NCBI RefSeq assembly: GCF_003946865.1
Contig: NZ_QXTH01000007.1
Span: 1 to 64,000, forward strand
Direction of reading: 5' to 3'
Origin: Antribacter gilvus
GTDB lineage: Bacteria > Actinomycetota > Actinomycetes > Actinomycetales > Cellulomonadaceae
DNA length: 64,000 nt
Part shown: positions 53,762 to 62,935 of the stretch, one piece after another
How the letters are laid out: each line of letters opens with the position of its first letter
Position numbering within the stretch: position 1 is the stretch's first letter
The notes under the pieces: generated by a model
The model's input: the letters and a program-made list of their open reading frames with translations, nothing else
Told to the model about the DNA's origin: nothing
The model's database searches: none
Position numbers and translations under genes: made by a program

Positions 53762-54667
53762 TCAGAAGGCGCGGTAGTCGGGGATCGGCAGCCGTGGCCC
53801 CCGGCCCGGCGCACGGTGTCGCCCGGCGATCATCAGCAGGCGGACGACCCTGTGCCGGTGCGGCGCGTAGGGGGCGAGCAGGCGCAGCATGCCGTCGTCG
53901 TCGGTCCGCTCGCCGGTCAGCGCCCAGCCGACTGCGCCCGCCAGGTGGAAGTCACCCACGGAGACGGCGTCGGCGTCGCCGAAGGCACGCTGCGCCACCT
54001 CGGCCGACGTCCACACACCCACGCCCTGCACCTTCTCCAGGCGTGCCCGGGCCTCGGCGGGCGCCATCGCGCACGCCTCCTCGAGCCGGGGCGCGACCAC
54101 CGCGCACCGCGCCACGGTACGGGCCCGGCCGGGGTCGACGCCGGCGCGGTGCCAGTCCCAGACCGGGATCCGGGCCCAGGTGCGGGCGTCGGGCACGACC
54201 CGCAGGCCCGCGGGCGCTGGTCCGGGCGCAGGAGTGCCGTAGCGCGTGACGAGCCACCGCCACGCCCGGTGCGCGGTCACGGTCTGGACGCGCTGCTCCA
54301 GCACGGCGGGCACCAGCGCCTCCAGCACCCGGCCGCTGCGCGGCATCCGGAGGCCGGCCGCACGGCGGTGGGCGTCCCGGACCTGCGGCGGCGGGGTGAA
54401 GCCCGTGGGGTCGTCGTCCTCGCCGAGGAGCGCGGGCAGCGCCTCGGCCGCCTCGCGGGCGCCGTCGCCCCACAGCCGCACCTCCACCTCGTGCGGCCCG
54501 GCGGGCGCGAACCGCTGGGTCACCGGCCCGGTACGCAGCAGCGAGGTGCGCCAGGACGTCCCGTCGGCGGCGCGGTGGAACGTCGGGTCCGCCGGACCGT
54601 GCGCGAGCGGCGCGAGGGTCAGGGCGACGTCGAGCCGGCGCGGCGACGTGTGGCGGACGGTGAGCAC
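53762..54667 (-). CDS. AlkA-like 3-methyladenine DNA glycosylase (HhH-GPD)
   Basis: A 301-residue base-excision repair protein. The helix-hairpin-helix and GPD segment reads LEKVQGVGVWTSAEVAQRAFGDADAVSVGDFHLAGAVG, with the catalytic Asp in VGDFHL, as in AlkA/3-methyladenine glycosylases. The N-terminal domain is beta-rich. GTG 54667 is chosen over an upstream extension lacking similarity. It is divergent from the epimerase gene across a 56-bp gap. No AdaA-like domain is present. Confidence 0.85.
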   Translation of the reverse strand: MLTVRHTSPRRLDVALTLAPLAHGPADPTFHRAADGTSWRTSLLRTGPVTQRFAPAGPHEVEVRLWGDGAREAAEALPALLGEDDDPTGFTPPPQVRDAHRRAAGLRMPRSGRVLEALVPAVLEQRVQTVTAHRAWRWLVTRYGTPAPGPAPAGLRVVPDARTWARIPVWDWHRAGVDPGRARTVARCAVVAPRLEEACAMAPAEARARLEKVQGVGVWTSAEVAQRAFGDADAVSVGDFHLAGAVGWALTGERTDDDGMLRLLAPYAPHRHRVVRLLMIAGRHRAPGRGPRLPIPDYRAF

Positions 54668-54723
54668 GTTCCCAGTGGAACACGCCGCGTGCGTGCGACA
54701 CGCACCGGTGCCACCGTGGCCAC

Positions 54724-56502
54724 ATGCGCGTCGTCGTCGTGGGAGCAACCGGGAACGTCGGGACCGCGCTGCTGCGTGCCCTCCGCACCGACCCACGGGT
54801 GGCGTCCGTCCTCGGGATCGCCCGCCGCCTGCCGGACCGGAGCGCCGAGCCGTACCGGGACGCCGAGTGGGCGTCGGTGGACATCGCGGCCGAGGACCTC
54901 GACGAGATCGTGGTCGGTCAGCTCGCCGACCTGTTCCGTGGTGCGGACTCCGTCGTCGAGCTGGCCTGGCTCGTCCAGCCGAACCGCGAGCGCGACCTGC
55001 TGCGCCGCACCAACGTGGAGGGCACGCGGCGGGTCGCCGAGGCGGTGGTCCGTGCGGGCGTGCCGCAGCTCGTCGTCGCCTCGTCGGTCGGGGCGTACTC
55101 CCCCGTCGGCGACGACGAGCCGCGCCAGGAGGACTGGCCCACCGAGGGCATCCCGACATCGCACTACAGCGTGGACAAGGCGGCGCAGGAACGGGTGCTG
55201 GACGAGGTGGAGGCCGCGCACCCCGACCTGACGGTGGCGCGGCTGCGCCCGTCGCTCATCTTCCAGGCCGGCGCCGCGCAGTCGGTGGTGCGCTACTTCC
55301 TGGGGCCGCTCGTGCCGACGCAGCTGCTGCGGCGGGGTCGCCTGCCCGCGCTGCCGCTGCCCGAGGGGCTGCGCATGCAGGCGGTGCACGCCGACGACGT
55401 CGCTGATGCCTACCGCCGCGTGATCGCGGAGCGGGCGAGCGGCGCGTTCAACGTCGCGGCGGACGACCTGCTCCGCGGCGAGGACCTGGCCCAGATCGTC
55501 GACCACGGCCGCCTGGTCGAGCTGCCGCCTGCCGTGGTCCGAGCCGCCCTCGCCGCCGCGTACGACGGCCGCCTGGTCCGCGCCGACCCGGGCTGGCTCG
55601 ACATGGCCCTGACGGTTCCCGTGCTCGACACGACCCGCGCCCGGACCGAGCTGGGCTGGGCACCGCGGCGCACCGCCGCCGAGGCGGTCGAGGAGCTGCT
55701 GGAGGGCATCGCGACCGGGCAGGGGCTGCGCTCGGCTCCCCTCCGGCCGGCGACGCCGCGGCCTCCGGGGTCGTCCGTGCTGCCGCTCCGCCACACCGGG
55801 GAGCTGCGGATCCCGGGGTCGATGGACCGGTACCTGTTCGGGCTGTACCTCTCCGACCACTTCACGGGCGCGACCGCGGGCCTGGAGCGCATGGAGCTCA
55901 TGACCCGCCGCTACCGGGACACGCCCTTCCACGCGGAGCTCGCCGAGGCCACCGAGCAGCTGCGCGGCGAGCGCGAGCTCTACCGCGACCTGATCGAGCG
56001 GCTGGGGCTCCCGCCGCGCCGGTACCGCGCCGCGACCGCCTGGCTCGGCGAGAAAGCCGGCAGGCTCAAGCTGAACGGCCGGCTCGAACGGCGGTCGCCG
56101 ATGTCGGCGGTGCTGGAGGCGGAGCTCATGCGGTCCGCGGTGCTCGGCAAGATCGGCGGCTGGCAGACCCTGCGCGAGCACGCGGGCGACCTGGGGCTGG
56201 ACCCCACCCAGCTCGACGAGCTCGTCGACGGCGCCCGCGGGCAGATCGAGATGCTCGACCGCTTCCACCAGTACGCGCGCGAGCGAGCCTTCCGCGAGGG
56301 GCGGACGACCTCGGGCGCTGAGCCGGCGGTCAGGTGCGGTAGCCGTTCACCTTGTGGGTGCCGTCGCACCACGGTGGGACGGCGGTCCCGCCGCAGCGGC
56401 ACAGCGCCACCGTCGCCCGACGGCGGGCCACCGGCTCGCCGTCCGAGCCGACGATCCTGGCAGGCCCGCGCACCAGCAGCGGCCCGTCGGGGCAGGCGGT
56501 GA
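54724..56502 (+). CDS. NAD-dependent epimerase/dehydratase with helical C-terminal domain
   Basis: A 592-codon frame. Residues 1-~330 are an extended SDR: VVVGATGNVGTALL at the N-terminus, ASSVGAYSP, then YSVDKAAQE (Tyr-x3-Lys). Residues ~355-530 form a helical bundle (LSDHFTGATAGLERMELMTRRY, ELAEATEQLRGERELYRDLIERLGLP, GARGQIEMLDRFHQYARERAF) of ferritin-like appearance. The last ~57 codons are Arg/Pro-rich and lie antisense to the convergent CDGSH-encoding gene, a 173-bp overlap, so the functional protein may end near residue 535. Substrate unknown. Confidence 0.75.
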   Translation: MRVVVVGATGNVGTALLRALRTDPRVASVLGIARRLPDRSAEPYRDAEWASVDIAAEDLDEIVVGQLADLFRGADSVVELAWLVQPNRERDLLRRTNVEGTRRVAEAVVRAGVPQLVVASSVGAYSPVGDDEPRQEDWPTEGIPTSHYSVDKAAQERVLDEVEAAHPDLTVARLRPSLIFQAGAAQSVVRYFLGPLVPTQLLRRGRLPALPLPEGLRMQAVHADDVADAYRRVIAERASGAFNVAADDLLRGEDLAQIVDHGRLVELPPAVVRAALAAAYDGRLVRADPGWLDMALTVPVLDTTRARTELGWAPRRTAAEAVEELLEGIATGQGLRSAPLRPATPRPPGSSVLPLRHTGELRIPGSMDRYLFGLYLSDHFTGATAGLERMELMTRRYRDTPFHAELAEATEQLRGERELYRDLIERLGLPPRRYRAATAWLGEKAGRLKLNGRLERRSPMSAVLEAELMRSAVLGKIGGWQTLREHAGDLGLDPTQLDELVDGARGQIEMLDRFHQYARERAFREGRTTSGAEPAVRCGSRSPCGCRRTTVGRRSRRSGTAPPSPDGGPPARRPSRRSWQARAPAAARRGRR

Positions 56503-57526
56503 CGGTGACCTCGGCCCCGCGCGACGACGGCGCGGCGGTCGCCCCCGCGCGGAGGCCGCCCACGGAGTGGGCGGCGGTGCGCAGGCGCGTGCCCGCGTAC
56601 GGGACGCCGCCGCGGACGCGCCACGCCACCGCCGCCCACGCGCACACCGCCCGCTCGGCCACCCACGCCGGGGCCCAGAGCGCCGCCGTCGGGGGGAAGC
56701 GGCGCGAGCCGTCGGCGCGCCGGCGGCCGGTCTCCGCTGCGGCGACCGCCGCCCCGGCCAGCACGACGAGGGCCGCGGCCCCGGTCCCCCGCACCCTCCC
56801 CCGTCCCAGCACCGCTGCCGACGTCGCCGTGCCGAGCACCGGCAGCAGGGCAAGCTCGGCCGTGAGCCGGGCCGGCTGGGCGAACGAGTCGTAGGCCTGG
56901 CGCACGCGCTGCTCGACGAGCTTCCGCACGGTGGGCGGGTGCCGGGGGACGTAGACGTCCGGAGCCCGGAGGACCCGCCCGCCCCGCGCGGTGACGGTGC
57001 GCAGCAGCTCCAGGTTCTCGAAGAGGACGCCCGCGTCGTACCCGGCCGGGCCCAGGGCGGAGCGCCGGAAGGCGAGCGTGCCGGGGTAGTCGCCACCGAA
57101 CGCACGGTTGACGAGGCAGCGCGCGGTGTCCCACCGTGCCTGCCACGGCAGCGGGTGGTAGACGTTCTGGGGCACGACGGCGTCGGCGTCGTCGAGCAGC
57201 CCGGCGACCCGGGCGAGGGTGACGGCGTCGTACCGCACGTCGTCGTCGGCCACGACGACCCGCTCCTCCGTCGTGGCCGCGAGCGCTGCCAGCACGCCCA
57301 CCACCTTGCCGTTGGTGCCGGGCGCGGGCGTCGGGACGGGCACCACGCGCGCGTGCGCGCCCCAGGCCCGCGCGTGCGCGGCGCGGACCGGCGGCGGCGA
57401 CCCGTCGGCGACGACGACGGGCAGGACGGCCGCGACGCGGGCGAGGTAGGCGGCGAGCTCCGCGACCTCGTCGGGGACGACCTGCTGCCGCCGCAGCGGG
57501 AGGACGTACACGGCTCCGGGGACCAT
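56330..57526 (-). CDS. Glycosyltransferase family 2 fused to CDGSH iron-sulfur domain
   Basis: A 398-residue protein. Residues ~1-230 are GT-A: VVADGSPPP, then GKVVGVLAAL, VVVADDDVRYD (DxD-type), and FENLELLRTVTARGGRVL. A hydrophobic stretch (~255-285) may anchor it. The C-terminus (~376-398) has CRCGGTAVPPWCDGTH, exactly the C-x-C-x2-T-x3-P-x-C-D-G-T-H pattern of CDGSH/mitoNEET [2Fe-2S] proteins. Such a fusion is unusual. It starts 8 bp downstream of the heme-oxygenase-like gene, whose relatives often neighbour stand-alone CDGSH genes. Confidence 0.8.
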   Translation of the reverse strand: MVPGAVYVLPLRRQQVVPDEVAELAAYLARVAAVLPVVVADGSPPPVRAAHARAWGAHARVVPVPTPAPGTNGKVVGVLAALAATTEERVVVADDDVRYDAVTLARVAGLLDDADAVVPQNVYHPLPWQARWDTARCLVNRAFGGDYPGTLAFRRSALGPAGYDAGVLFENLELLRTVTARGGRVLRAPDVYVPRHPPTVRKLVEQRVRQAYDSFAQPARLTAELALLPVLGTATSAAVLGRGRVRGTGAAALVVLAGAAVAAAETGRRRADGSRRFPPTAALWAPAWVAERAVCAWAAVAWRVRGGVPYAGTRLRTAAHSVGGLRAGATAAPSSRGAEVTVTACPDGPLLVRGPARIVGSDGEPVARRRATVALCRCGGTAVPPWCDGTHKVNGYRT

Positions 57527-57534
57527 GACGCCCC

Positions 57535-58674
57535 TCAGGCCGCGGCGGTCCGCGTGTGCGGGGCCGGCGGGCCGGCCGGGTCGCGCAGCGCGGGCTCGCC
57601 CCGCCGCCACCGTTCGAGGACGTGTGTGGCGACGTCGCCCTCGACGGCGAGGCACACCGCCGCACCCCACAGGATGTCGTCGCGCAGGCCGGGCTCGTCC
57701 TCGGCGAGGCGTCCGGCGAGATCCCGGGCGGCGATCTGCTCGTGGACGGCGTCTGCCTCGACGTGCTCGTCGAAGTACCAGGTGGTGTGTTCGTCGTGGC
57801 CGAGACGGCGCAACCCGTTCCCGTAGAGGCGGGAGGGGATGGAGGACGTCATCTCGAACGCGGCGAGGTGCCCCACGATCGCGCCGCGCAGCCGCCGGTG
57901 CAGCCCGAGCAGCGACATGGTGTTGACCGCGACGAGCAACACTGCGGGGACGGCGTCGACGTACCGGCCGTACGTGTCGTCGAGGCCCACGCCGCGCATC
58001 GCCCGGGCGAACAGCTCCGCGTGCATGCGGCCGGGCTGCCCGCCGCCGTACTCGTCGGCCTGGATCTCGACCAGCGCCGCCTTGGGCGCGCCGGCGAGGC
58101 GCGGGATCGCCCAGGTGTGCGGGTCGGCCTCCTTGAGCTGGTAGACCGACTTGAGGGCGAGCAGCTCTCGGACCTGCTCAGCGTCGGCCTTCTTCGCGAC
58201 GTAGCGGGAGAGGCTCGGGCCGTCGTCCTCGGCGGCGAGGCGGAACAGGCGGGCGGCGACGCCCGCGGCGTCGGTGGCCTCGCACGCGGGGGTCGGGACC
58301 CGCTCCCGCAGGGCGGCCTCGAACGGGCCCTCGATCCGGGCCCGGAGGGCGAGCAGGCCGGGGTGCCACTCCCACGCGTCGTCGACGCCTTCCAGGCCGC
58401 GGTAGTGCAGCTCGTACAGCGCCAGGAGGGCGAGCTGGACGTCGTCGGACAGGACGACCGCGGGGCGCTCGACGCCCGCCTCGTCGAGCGCGGCGGTGAC
58501 CGGCGCGAGCCTCGTGTCGTCCGCGGTGGCCGGGCCGGGCGGGCCGGGCGGGCCGGCGCGCAGGACGCGGAGGAGCGCGTCGCTGACGGGCCCTCGCGGC
58601 TGGGGCACCGGCATCCGGTGCGACGCCGGAGCGGGCGGCGTCGGCTGGTCGGTCTGCGGCGTGGTGGTCGTCAT
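57535..58674 (-). CDS. Iron-containing redox enzyme family protein (heme-oxygenase-like)
   Basis: A 379-residue helical protein of the haem-oxygenase-like diiron/iron superfamily. Candidate ligands are Glu/His in ELHYRGLEGV, EYGGGQPGRMHAELF, and HDEHTTWYFDEHVEADAVHE. The N-terminal ~40 residues are Pro-rich and probably disordered. ATG 58674 is preferred (GGGAGG precedes) over an upstream in-frame start at 58731. Related proteins oxidise or fragment small molecules with O2. The CDGSH-bearing gene 8 bp downstream may supply electrons or iron-sulfur chemistry. Confidence 0.8.
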   Translation of the reverse strand: MTTTTPQTDQPTPPAPASHRMPVPQPRGPVSDALLRVLRAGPPGPPGPATADDTRLAPVTAALDEAGVERPAVVLSDDVQLALLALYELHYRGLEGVDDAWEWHPGLLALRARIEGPFEAALRERVPTPACEATDAAGVAARLFRLAAEDDGPSLSRYVAKKADAEQVRELLALKSVYQLKEADPHTWAIPRLAGAPKAALVEIQADEYGGGQPGRMHAELFARAMRGVGLDDTYGRYVDAVPAVLLVAVNTMSLLGLHRRLRGAIVGHLAAFEMTSSIPSRLYGNGLRRLGHDEHTTWYFDEHVEADAVHEQIAARDLAGRLAEDEPGLRDDILWGAAVCLAVEGDVATHVLERWRRGEPALRDPAGPPAPHTRTAAA

Positions 58675-58793
58675 GGGGCCTCCCGGTCCTGCGGGGGGCG
58701 CCACCCTCTCGACGCCGTGCTGTGTCGTCATGCTGCGGCACGTCGGTGCCGCTCGCTCGGGATCGGGTGATGCGCGCGGCGGCGCGGCGACCT

Positions 58794-60104
58794 TCAGACC
58801 ACACCGCTCGGCCGGATGTTCTGGTTCAGGTGGAACACGTTCCCGGGGTCGACGGCGTCCTTCAGGGCCGTGAGCCTGGCCAGCTTGGCGGGCGGGTAGG
58901 CACGGCTGACCCCCGCGGCGCCGTCGTCCCCGAGCGTGTTGACGTAGGCGCCGCTCGCGAAGGGTTCGAGCGCGGCGGCGACCGCACGCGCGGCGGCGAC
59001 CCGGGCGTCGTCGTCGGCGGGCTCGCTCCAGCGGACGGCGACGACGAGCTCGAAGGCCGCGTCGCGGTGGCTGAACGCCGTCGCGTCGTCGGGCACGTCG
59101 GCGATCGCACCCCCGTACGCCTGGAGGCTCGCCGCCACCGTCGGGTCGGAGCCGGCGAGCCGCTCGATCGCCGCGTCCGGCAGGGTGCGGAAATAGTGGC
59201 CCTTCCAGTAGCGGCGCAGCGCGTGGCCCTGCGGGGTGTCGTCGCGCGCCTGCAGGTCCAGGTACGTCAGGTCCTCCAGGCGCCGCTCGACCGGCTCACC
59301 CAGGGCGTCGAGCACGCGCGCGTGCTCGCGACCGGCCTCGGGGTCGCCCACCCACACGAAGCCGAGGATGGCGACGCCGCCGGACACGAACGCCGTGTAG
59401 ACGGCCTCCCGGGGCGCCTGGAGCGCCAGGTCGCGCCAACGGGTGAGCGCCGTGCGGGCATCGGCGGCCGGGAAGTCCAGCTCGACGCTCAACGCCTGCG
59501 TGCCTACGGGGTGCAGCCGGAACACGAACTCGGTGACGACGCCGAAGTTGCCGCCACCCCCACGCAGACCCCAGTACAGCTCGGGGTTCTCGGCGGCGGA
59601 CGCCCGCACCACCTCCCCATCGGCCGTGACCACCTCGAACGACTCCACGTTGTCGCACGCCAGGCCGCACCGGCGAGCGAGCCAGCCCATCCCGCCGCCC
59701 AGCGTCAGCCCGCCCACCCCGGTGTGCGAGACGTTGCCGGCCGTGGTGGCGAGCCCGTGCGCCTGGGCGGCCCGGTCCAGCGCGCCCAGGAGGGCGCCGC
59801 CCTGGACGCGCGCGAGGCGGCGGCCCGGGTCCACCTCGACCGCGCCCATGGGGGTCAGGTCGATCATCAGTCCGCCGTCCGGCACCCCGTGCCCGACGAC
59901 GCTGTGCCCCCCGCACCGCACCCCGACCTCCAGGCCCTCACGCCGGGCCAGCGCCAGCGCCGCCACGACGTCGTCCGTGCTGCGGCAGCGGACGATCAGC
60001 GCGGGGCGACGGTCCACCATCGCGTTCCAGACCCGGCGGGCCTCGTCGTACCCCGCGTCCCCTGGTCGCAGGATCTGGGGGTCCAGCACCTCGGTGTCCG
60101 GCAT
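58794..60104 (-). CDS. FAD-linked oxidase, berberine-bridge-enzyme type
   Basis: A 436-residue PCMH-fold flavoenzyme. VRCGGHSVVGHG carries the His for covalent 8-alpha-histidyl FAD; the Cys of bicovalent members is absent (GNVSHTGVGG). GLRGGGGNFGVVTEF and the C-terminal DPGNVFHLNQNI are hallmark BBE segments. No signal peptide, so cytoplasmic. It may oxidise sugars or secondary metabolites. It is monocistronic, followed 119 bp later by the heme-oxygenase-like gene. Confidence 0.88.
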   Translation of the reverse strand: MPDTEVLDPQILRPGDAGYDEARRVWNAMVDRRPALIVRCRSTDDVVAALALARREGLEVGVRCGGHSVVGHGVPDGGLMIDLTPMGAVEVDPGRRLARVQGGALLGALDRAAQAHGLATTAGNVSHTGVGGLTLGGGMGWLARRCGLACDNVESFEVVTADGEVVRASAAENPELYWGLRGGGGNFGVVTEFVFRLHPVGTQALSVELDFPAADARTALTRWRDLALQAPREAVYTAFVSGGVAILGFVWVGDPEAGREHARVLDALGEPVERRLEDLTYLDLQARDDTPQGHALRRYWKGHYFRTLPDAAIERLAGSDPTVAASLQAYGGAIADVPDDATAFSHRDAAFELVVAVRWSEPADDDARVAAARAVAAALEPFASGAYVNTLGDDGAAGVSRAYPPAKLARLTALKDAVDPGNVFHLNQNIRPSGVV

Positions 60105-60183
60105 CGTCCGCTCCTCGTCGCTCGGTGTGCTTCCCGAGTGGCAGACGAGCGGTGGCCGCAGAACTCATCGGGCTGTGCCGGGT

Positions 60184-62235
60184 CTACCGGCTTCGCTCGA
60201 TCACGTCGGCCAGCGCAGCGTCCCGGACGAACAGGGGCATCGAGTCGAGGGGCGCGTCCTCCTCGATCCAGCCGCCACCGTGCCTCTCGCCCGTGCTGAC
60301 GGAGGTCCAGGTCGCCCCGCGCGGCAGATAGACCCGCCGTACGCGAGCGCCCGGCTCCAGGACCGGAGCGACGAGCAGGTCCGGCCCGAACAGGAACTGG
60401 TCGCCCACGTCCCACGCGTCGGGGTCGTCGGGGAACTCGTGGAAGAGGCCGCGCATCACGGGCTGGCCGTCCAGGTGGGCCTCGCGCATCGCCGCGCGGG
60501 TGTAGCCGCGCAGCTGCTCCCGCAGGTGCAGGTAGGGCGCGAGGATCTCGTAGACCTCGTCGCCGAAGCTCCACAGCTCGTTGCCGGCTCCCGACGGGCT
60601 GCGACGGGAGCCGTCCGCGGCACGGATCTCGTGCTGGGGGCCGCGGTCGCCGTGGATCCGCATGACCGGCAGGAACGTGCCCATCTGGAACCAGCGCACC
60701 AGCAGCTCGTGGAACGCCGGGTCGTCGGCCCGCCCCCCGCCGAATCCGCCGATGTCGGTCGTGAACCACGGGATGCCTGCGACGCCCATGTGGATCCCGG
60801 CCGTCACCTGCCGGCGCATGGAGTCGAACGAGGAGTGGATGTCGCCCGACCAGACGAGCGCCCCGTACCGCTGGGACCCGGCCCAGGCGCACCGCACCAG
60901 GTTGACCACGCTGCCCGGTTCGTCGGCGGCGCGGTCCGCCGTCTGCCCGTCGTCCGCCGTCTGCCCTTCGTACAGGGCGCGGGAGAACAGCTGGGGGTAG
61001 AGGTTGCCCACCTCCGTCGCCGCCCCCGCGTGGTACCGGTAGGCCTCGAAGTCGTAGAGGGCGTACTCGGGCTCCGCCTCGTCGAGCCAGAAGGTCTTCA
61101 CGCCGGGGTAGCCGGCGCGCAGCCTGTCCCACAGCCACTCCCGCGCCTCCGGGTTGGTCACGTCGAGGAAGCGCGACGGCCCCTCGAAGGACATCTGCAC
61201 GTCGACCCCCCGATCGGACCGGACCAGGTAGCCCTTGCGGGTGAGCTCGGCAAAGTTCTCGGACTCGAGGGACACCTGGGGCCACACCGAGACCATGAGC
61301 TCGACGCCCAGGTCCGCGAGCTCGGCGACCATCGCCTCCGGGTCGGGCCAGAACTCGTCCTCGAAGCGAAAGTCGCCCATCTTCGGCCAGTGGAAGAAGT
61401 CGGCGACGATCACGTCGAGCGGCAGGCCGCGGCGCGTGTGCTCGCGCGCGACGTCGAGGAGCTCGTCCTGCGTGGCGTACCGGAGCTTCGACTGCCAGAA
61501 GCCCAGCCCGTGCTCGGGCATCATCGGCGCGTGGCCCGTGGCGTCCGCGTAGTGGCGGGCGATCTCCCGCGGGTCGCGCCCCGCCGTCACCCAGTAGTCG
61601 ATCTGGCCGGTGGTCTCCGCGACCCACTCGGTCCGGTTGACCCCGAACGTGGCTCGCCCCAGCGCGGGGTTGTGCCACAGGAAGCCGTAGCCGGCGCTCG
61701 ACATGACGAAGGGGACGCTCACCTGCGAGTTCCGGTGCGCGAGCTCGAACGTGCACCCCTTGATGTCGAGGATGTCCTGCTGGTACTGCCCCATCCCGTA
61801 GAGCTTCTCGTCCCGGGGCGCGGCGAACGCGACCGTCGCGCGGTGCGACGTGCCGCGAGCCTCGAAGTGGCGCGCCCGCCGCTTCAGGGCCCCGCCGTCG
61901 TCCTCCTCGGCGAACAGCAGCATGTCGCCCCGGTAGAAAGCCAGGTGGCAGCGCGATCGGACGTAGCCGGCCTGGTAGTCGTGGAACTCGCGGCTCGTGG
62001 CCACGACGCGCAGCTGCCCGTTGGTGACGGACGCGGCCTGACCGTCGACCTGGACGGAGGCCGCCGCCTCGGTCCCGGGCTGCGGGGCGAGCAGGGCCCA
62101 GTCGTGGTCCCGGATCCCCCCGGACGGGGTCGCACGGACCCGCACGGAGTCGGTGCCCCACGGTTCGACGACGAGGGTCTCCCCGTCGCCGCGCCAGATC
62201 AGGCGGTGGCCGTCGACGGTGAAAGGGGTGAGCAC
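60184..62235 (-). CDS. GH31 alpha-xylosidase/alpha-glucosidase
   Basis: A 683-residue cytoplasmic GH31 enzyme. The N-terminal beta-sandwich ends near residue 220, where the barrel begins with GLGFWQSKLRYATQDELL, a sequence common in YicI-type alpha-xylosidases. The nucleophile Asp is in FWLDEAEPEY (~residue 385) and the acid/base Asp in VWSGDIHSSFDS (~463). It is the last gene of an operon with LplB/LplC-like permeases and YesL, so it likely hydrolyses an imported alpha-xyloside or related oligosaccharide. Confidence 0.9.
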   Translation of the reverse strand: MLTPFTVDGHRLIWRGDGETLVVEPWGTDSVRVRATPSGGIRDHDWALLAPQPGTEAAASVQVDGQAASVTNGQLRVVATSREFHDYQAGYVRSRCHLAFYRGDMLLFAEEDDGGALKRRARHFEARGTSHRATVAFAAPRDEKLYGMGQYQQDILDIKGCTFELAHRNSQVSVPFVMSSAGYGFLWHNPALGRATFGVNRTEWVAETTGQIDYWVTAGRDPREIARHYADATGHAPMMPEHGLGFWQSKLRYATQDELLDVAREHTRRGLPLDVIVADFFHWPKMGDFRFEDEFWPDPEAMVAELADLGVELMVSVWPQVSLESENFAELTRKGYLVRSDRGVDVQMSFEGPSRFLDVTNPEAREWLWDRLRAGYPGVKTFWLDEAEPEYALYDFEAYRYHAGAATEVGNLYPQLFSRALYEGQTADDGQTADRAADEPGSVVNLVRCAWAGSQRYGALVWSGDIHSSFDSMRRQVTAGIHMGVAGIPWFTTDIGGFGGGRADDPAFHELLVRWFQMGTFLPVMRIHGDRGPQHEIRAADGSRRSPSGAGNELWSFGDEVYEILAPYLHLREQLRGYTRAAMREAHLDGQPVMRGLFHEFPDDPDAWDVGDQFLFGPDLLVAPVLEPGARVRRVYLPRGATWTSVSTGERHGGGWIEEDAPLDSMPLFVRDAALADVIERSR

Positions 62236-62257
62236 TGTGGTCCTCCTCAGGATCCGG

Positions 62258-62935
62258 TCAGGAAGCGGGCTGGGCGGCCGGTCGGGCCTGGCCCTGTGCG
62301 GGGGCCACCGGCGGGCCGGGCAGCAGCCCGGTCCGCCACACGTACCCGACGAGCGCCGCAGCCGGGACCGCGACCCCGAAGACGACCGCCAGGCCGGGCA
62401 GCACGTAGTACAGGCACACTGCCGCGACGAGCAGCGCTGCGCACATCGCGGAGATCCCCGGCCGGGCGACGGTCAGGACGAGCGACCGCCGCAGCACCGC
62501 GAGCGGCCCGTCGTCGAAGTGCGCGTGGAGCACGAGCACGGTCGCCGTGACTGCCACGAGGCCGAGGGTGACCGCCCACAGCAGCACCTCCAGCACCGGC
62601 GCCGCGGCGATCTCGACGGAGCGCAGGAGCCTGTGGTCCACGACCACGACCAGCCACGCCGCGGCGAGCACCGCGCCGACGACGTTCGCCGGCCCGAGCT
62701 CCCGCCGCCACACGGCGTGGAACTCACGCCACAGCGGCTCCCGCCCGGCGTCGTCCGCCCACCCGGACGCGACCATGGCGTCGCGGCGCAGCACCGAGAC
62801 CACGGCCGCGGTCGCCGGGAAGGCGCCGAGCACGACCCCGCCGAGCAGGGTGTGCACGATCCACAGGCCCTGCAGCAGGGCGAGCCGCAGGCCGACCTCG
62901 CCGGCCCGGGTGTGCCACCCCAGGAGCCGGCTCAT
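62258..62935 (-). CDS. YesL-family (DUF624) membrane protein
   Basis: A 225-residue protein with 5-6 predicted membrane helices. The family pattern (W.R.GE...R......WI..TLLGGVVLGAFPATAAV, then the REFHAVWRREL loop) is clear. YesL proteins are found with LplB/LplC-type sugar transporters and glycosidases and may assist uptake or signalling. It overlaps the permease gene stop by 4 bp and precedes GH31 by 22 bp. Confidence 0.85.
   Translation of the reverse strand: MSRLLGWHTRAGEVGLRLALLQGLWIVHTLLGGVVLGAFPATAAVVSVLRRDAMVASGWADDAGREPLWREFHAVWRRELGPANVVGAVLAAAWLVVVVDHRLLRSVEIAAAPVLEVLLWAVTLGLVAVTATVLVLHAHFDDGPLAVLRRSLVLTVARPGISAMCAALLVAAVCLYYVLPGLAVVFGVAVPAAALVGYVWRTGLLPGPPVAPAQGQARPAAQPAS

Noticed and set aside
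53475-53777. Plus-strand gene driven from the AT-rich GCATATATATGC patch
   Set aside because: The candidate frame overlaps the PKS start antisense and encodes no recognisable protein; the patch is better read as promoter DNA for the minus-strand operon.
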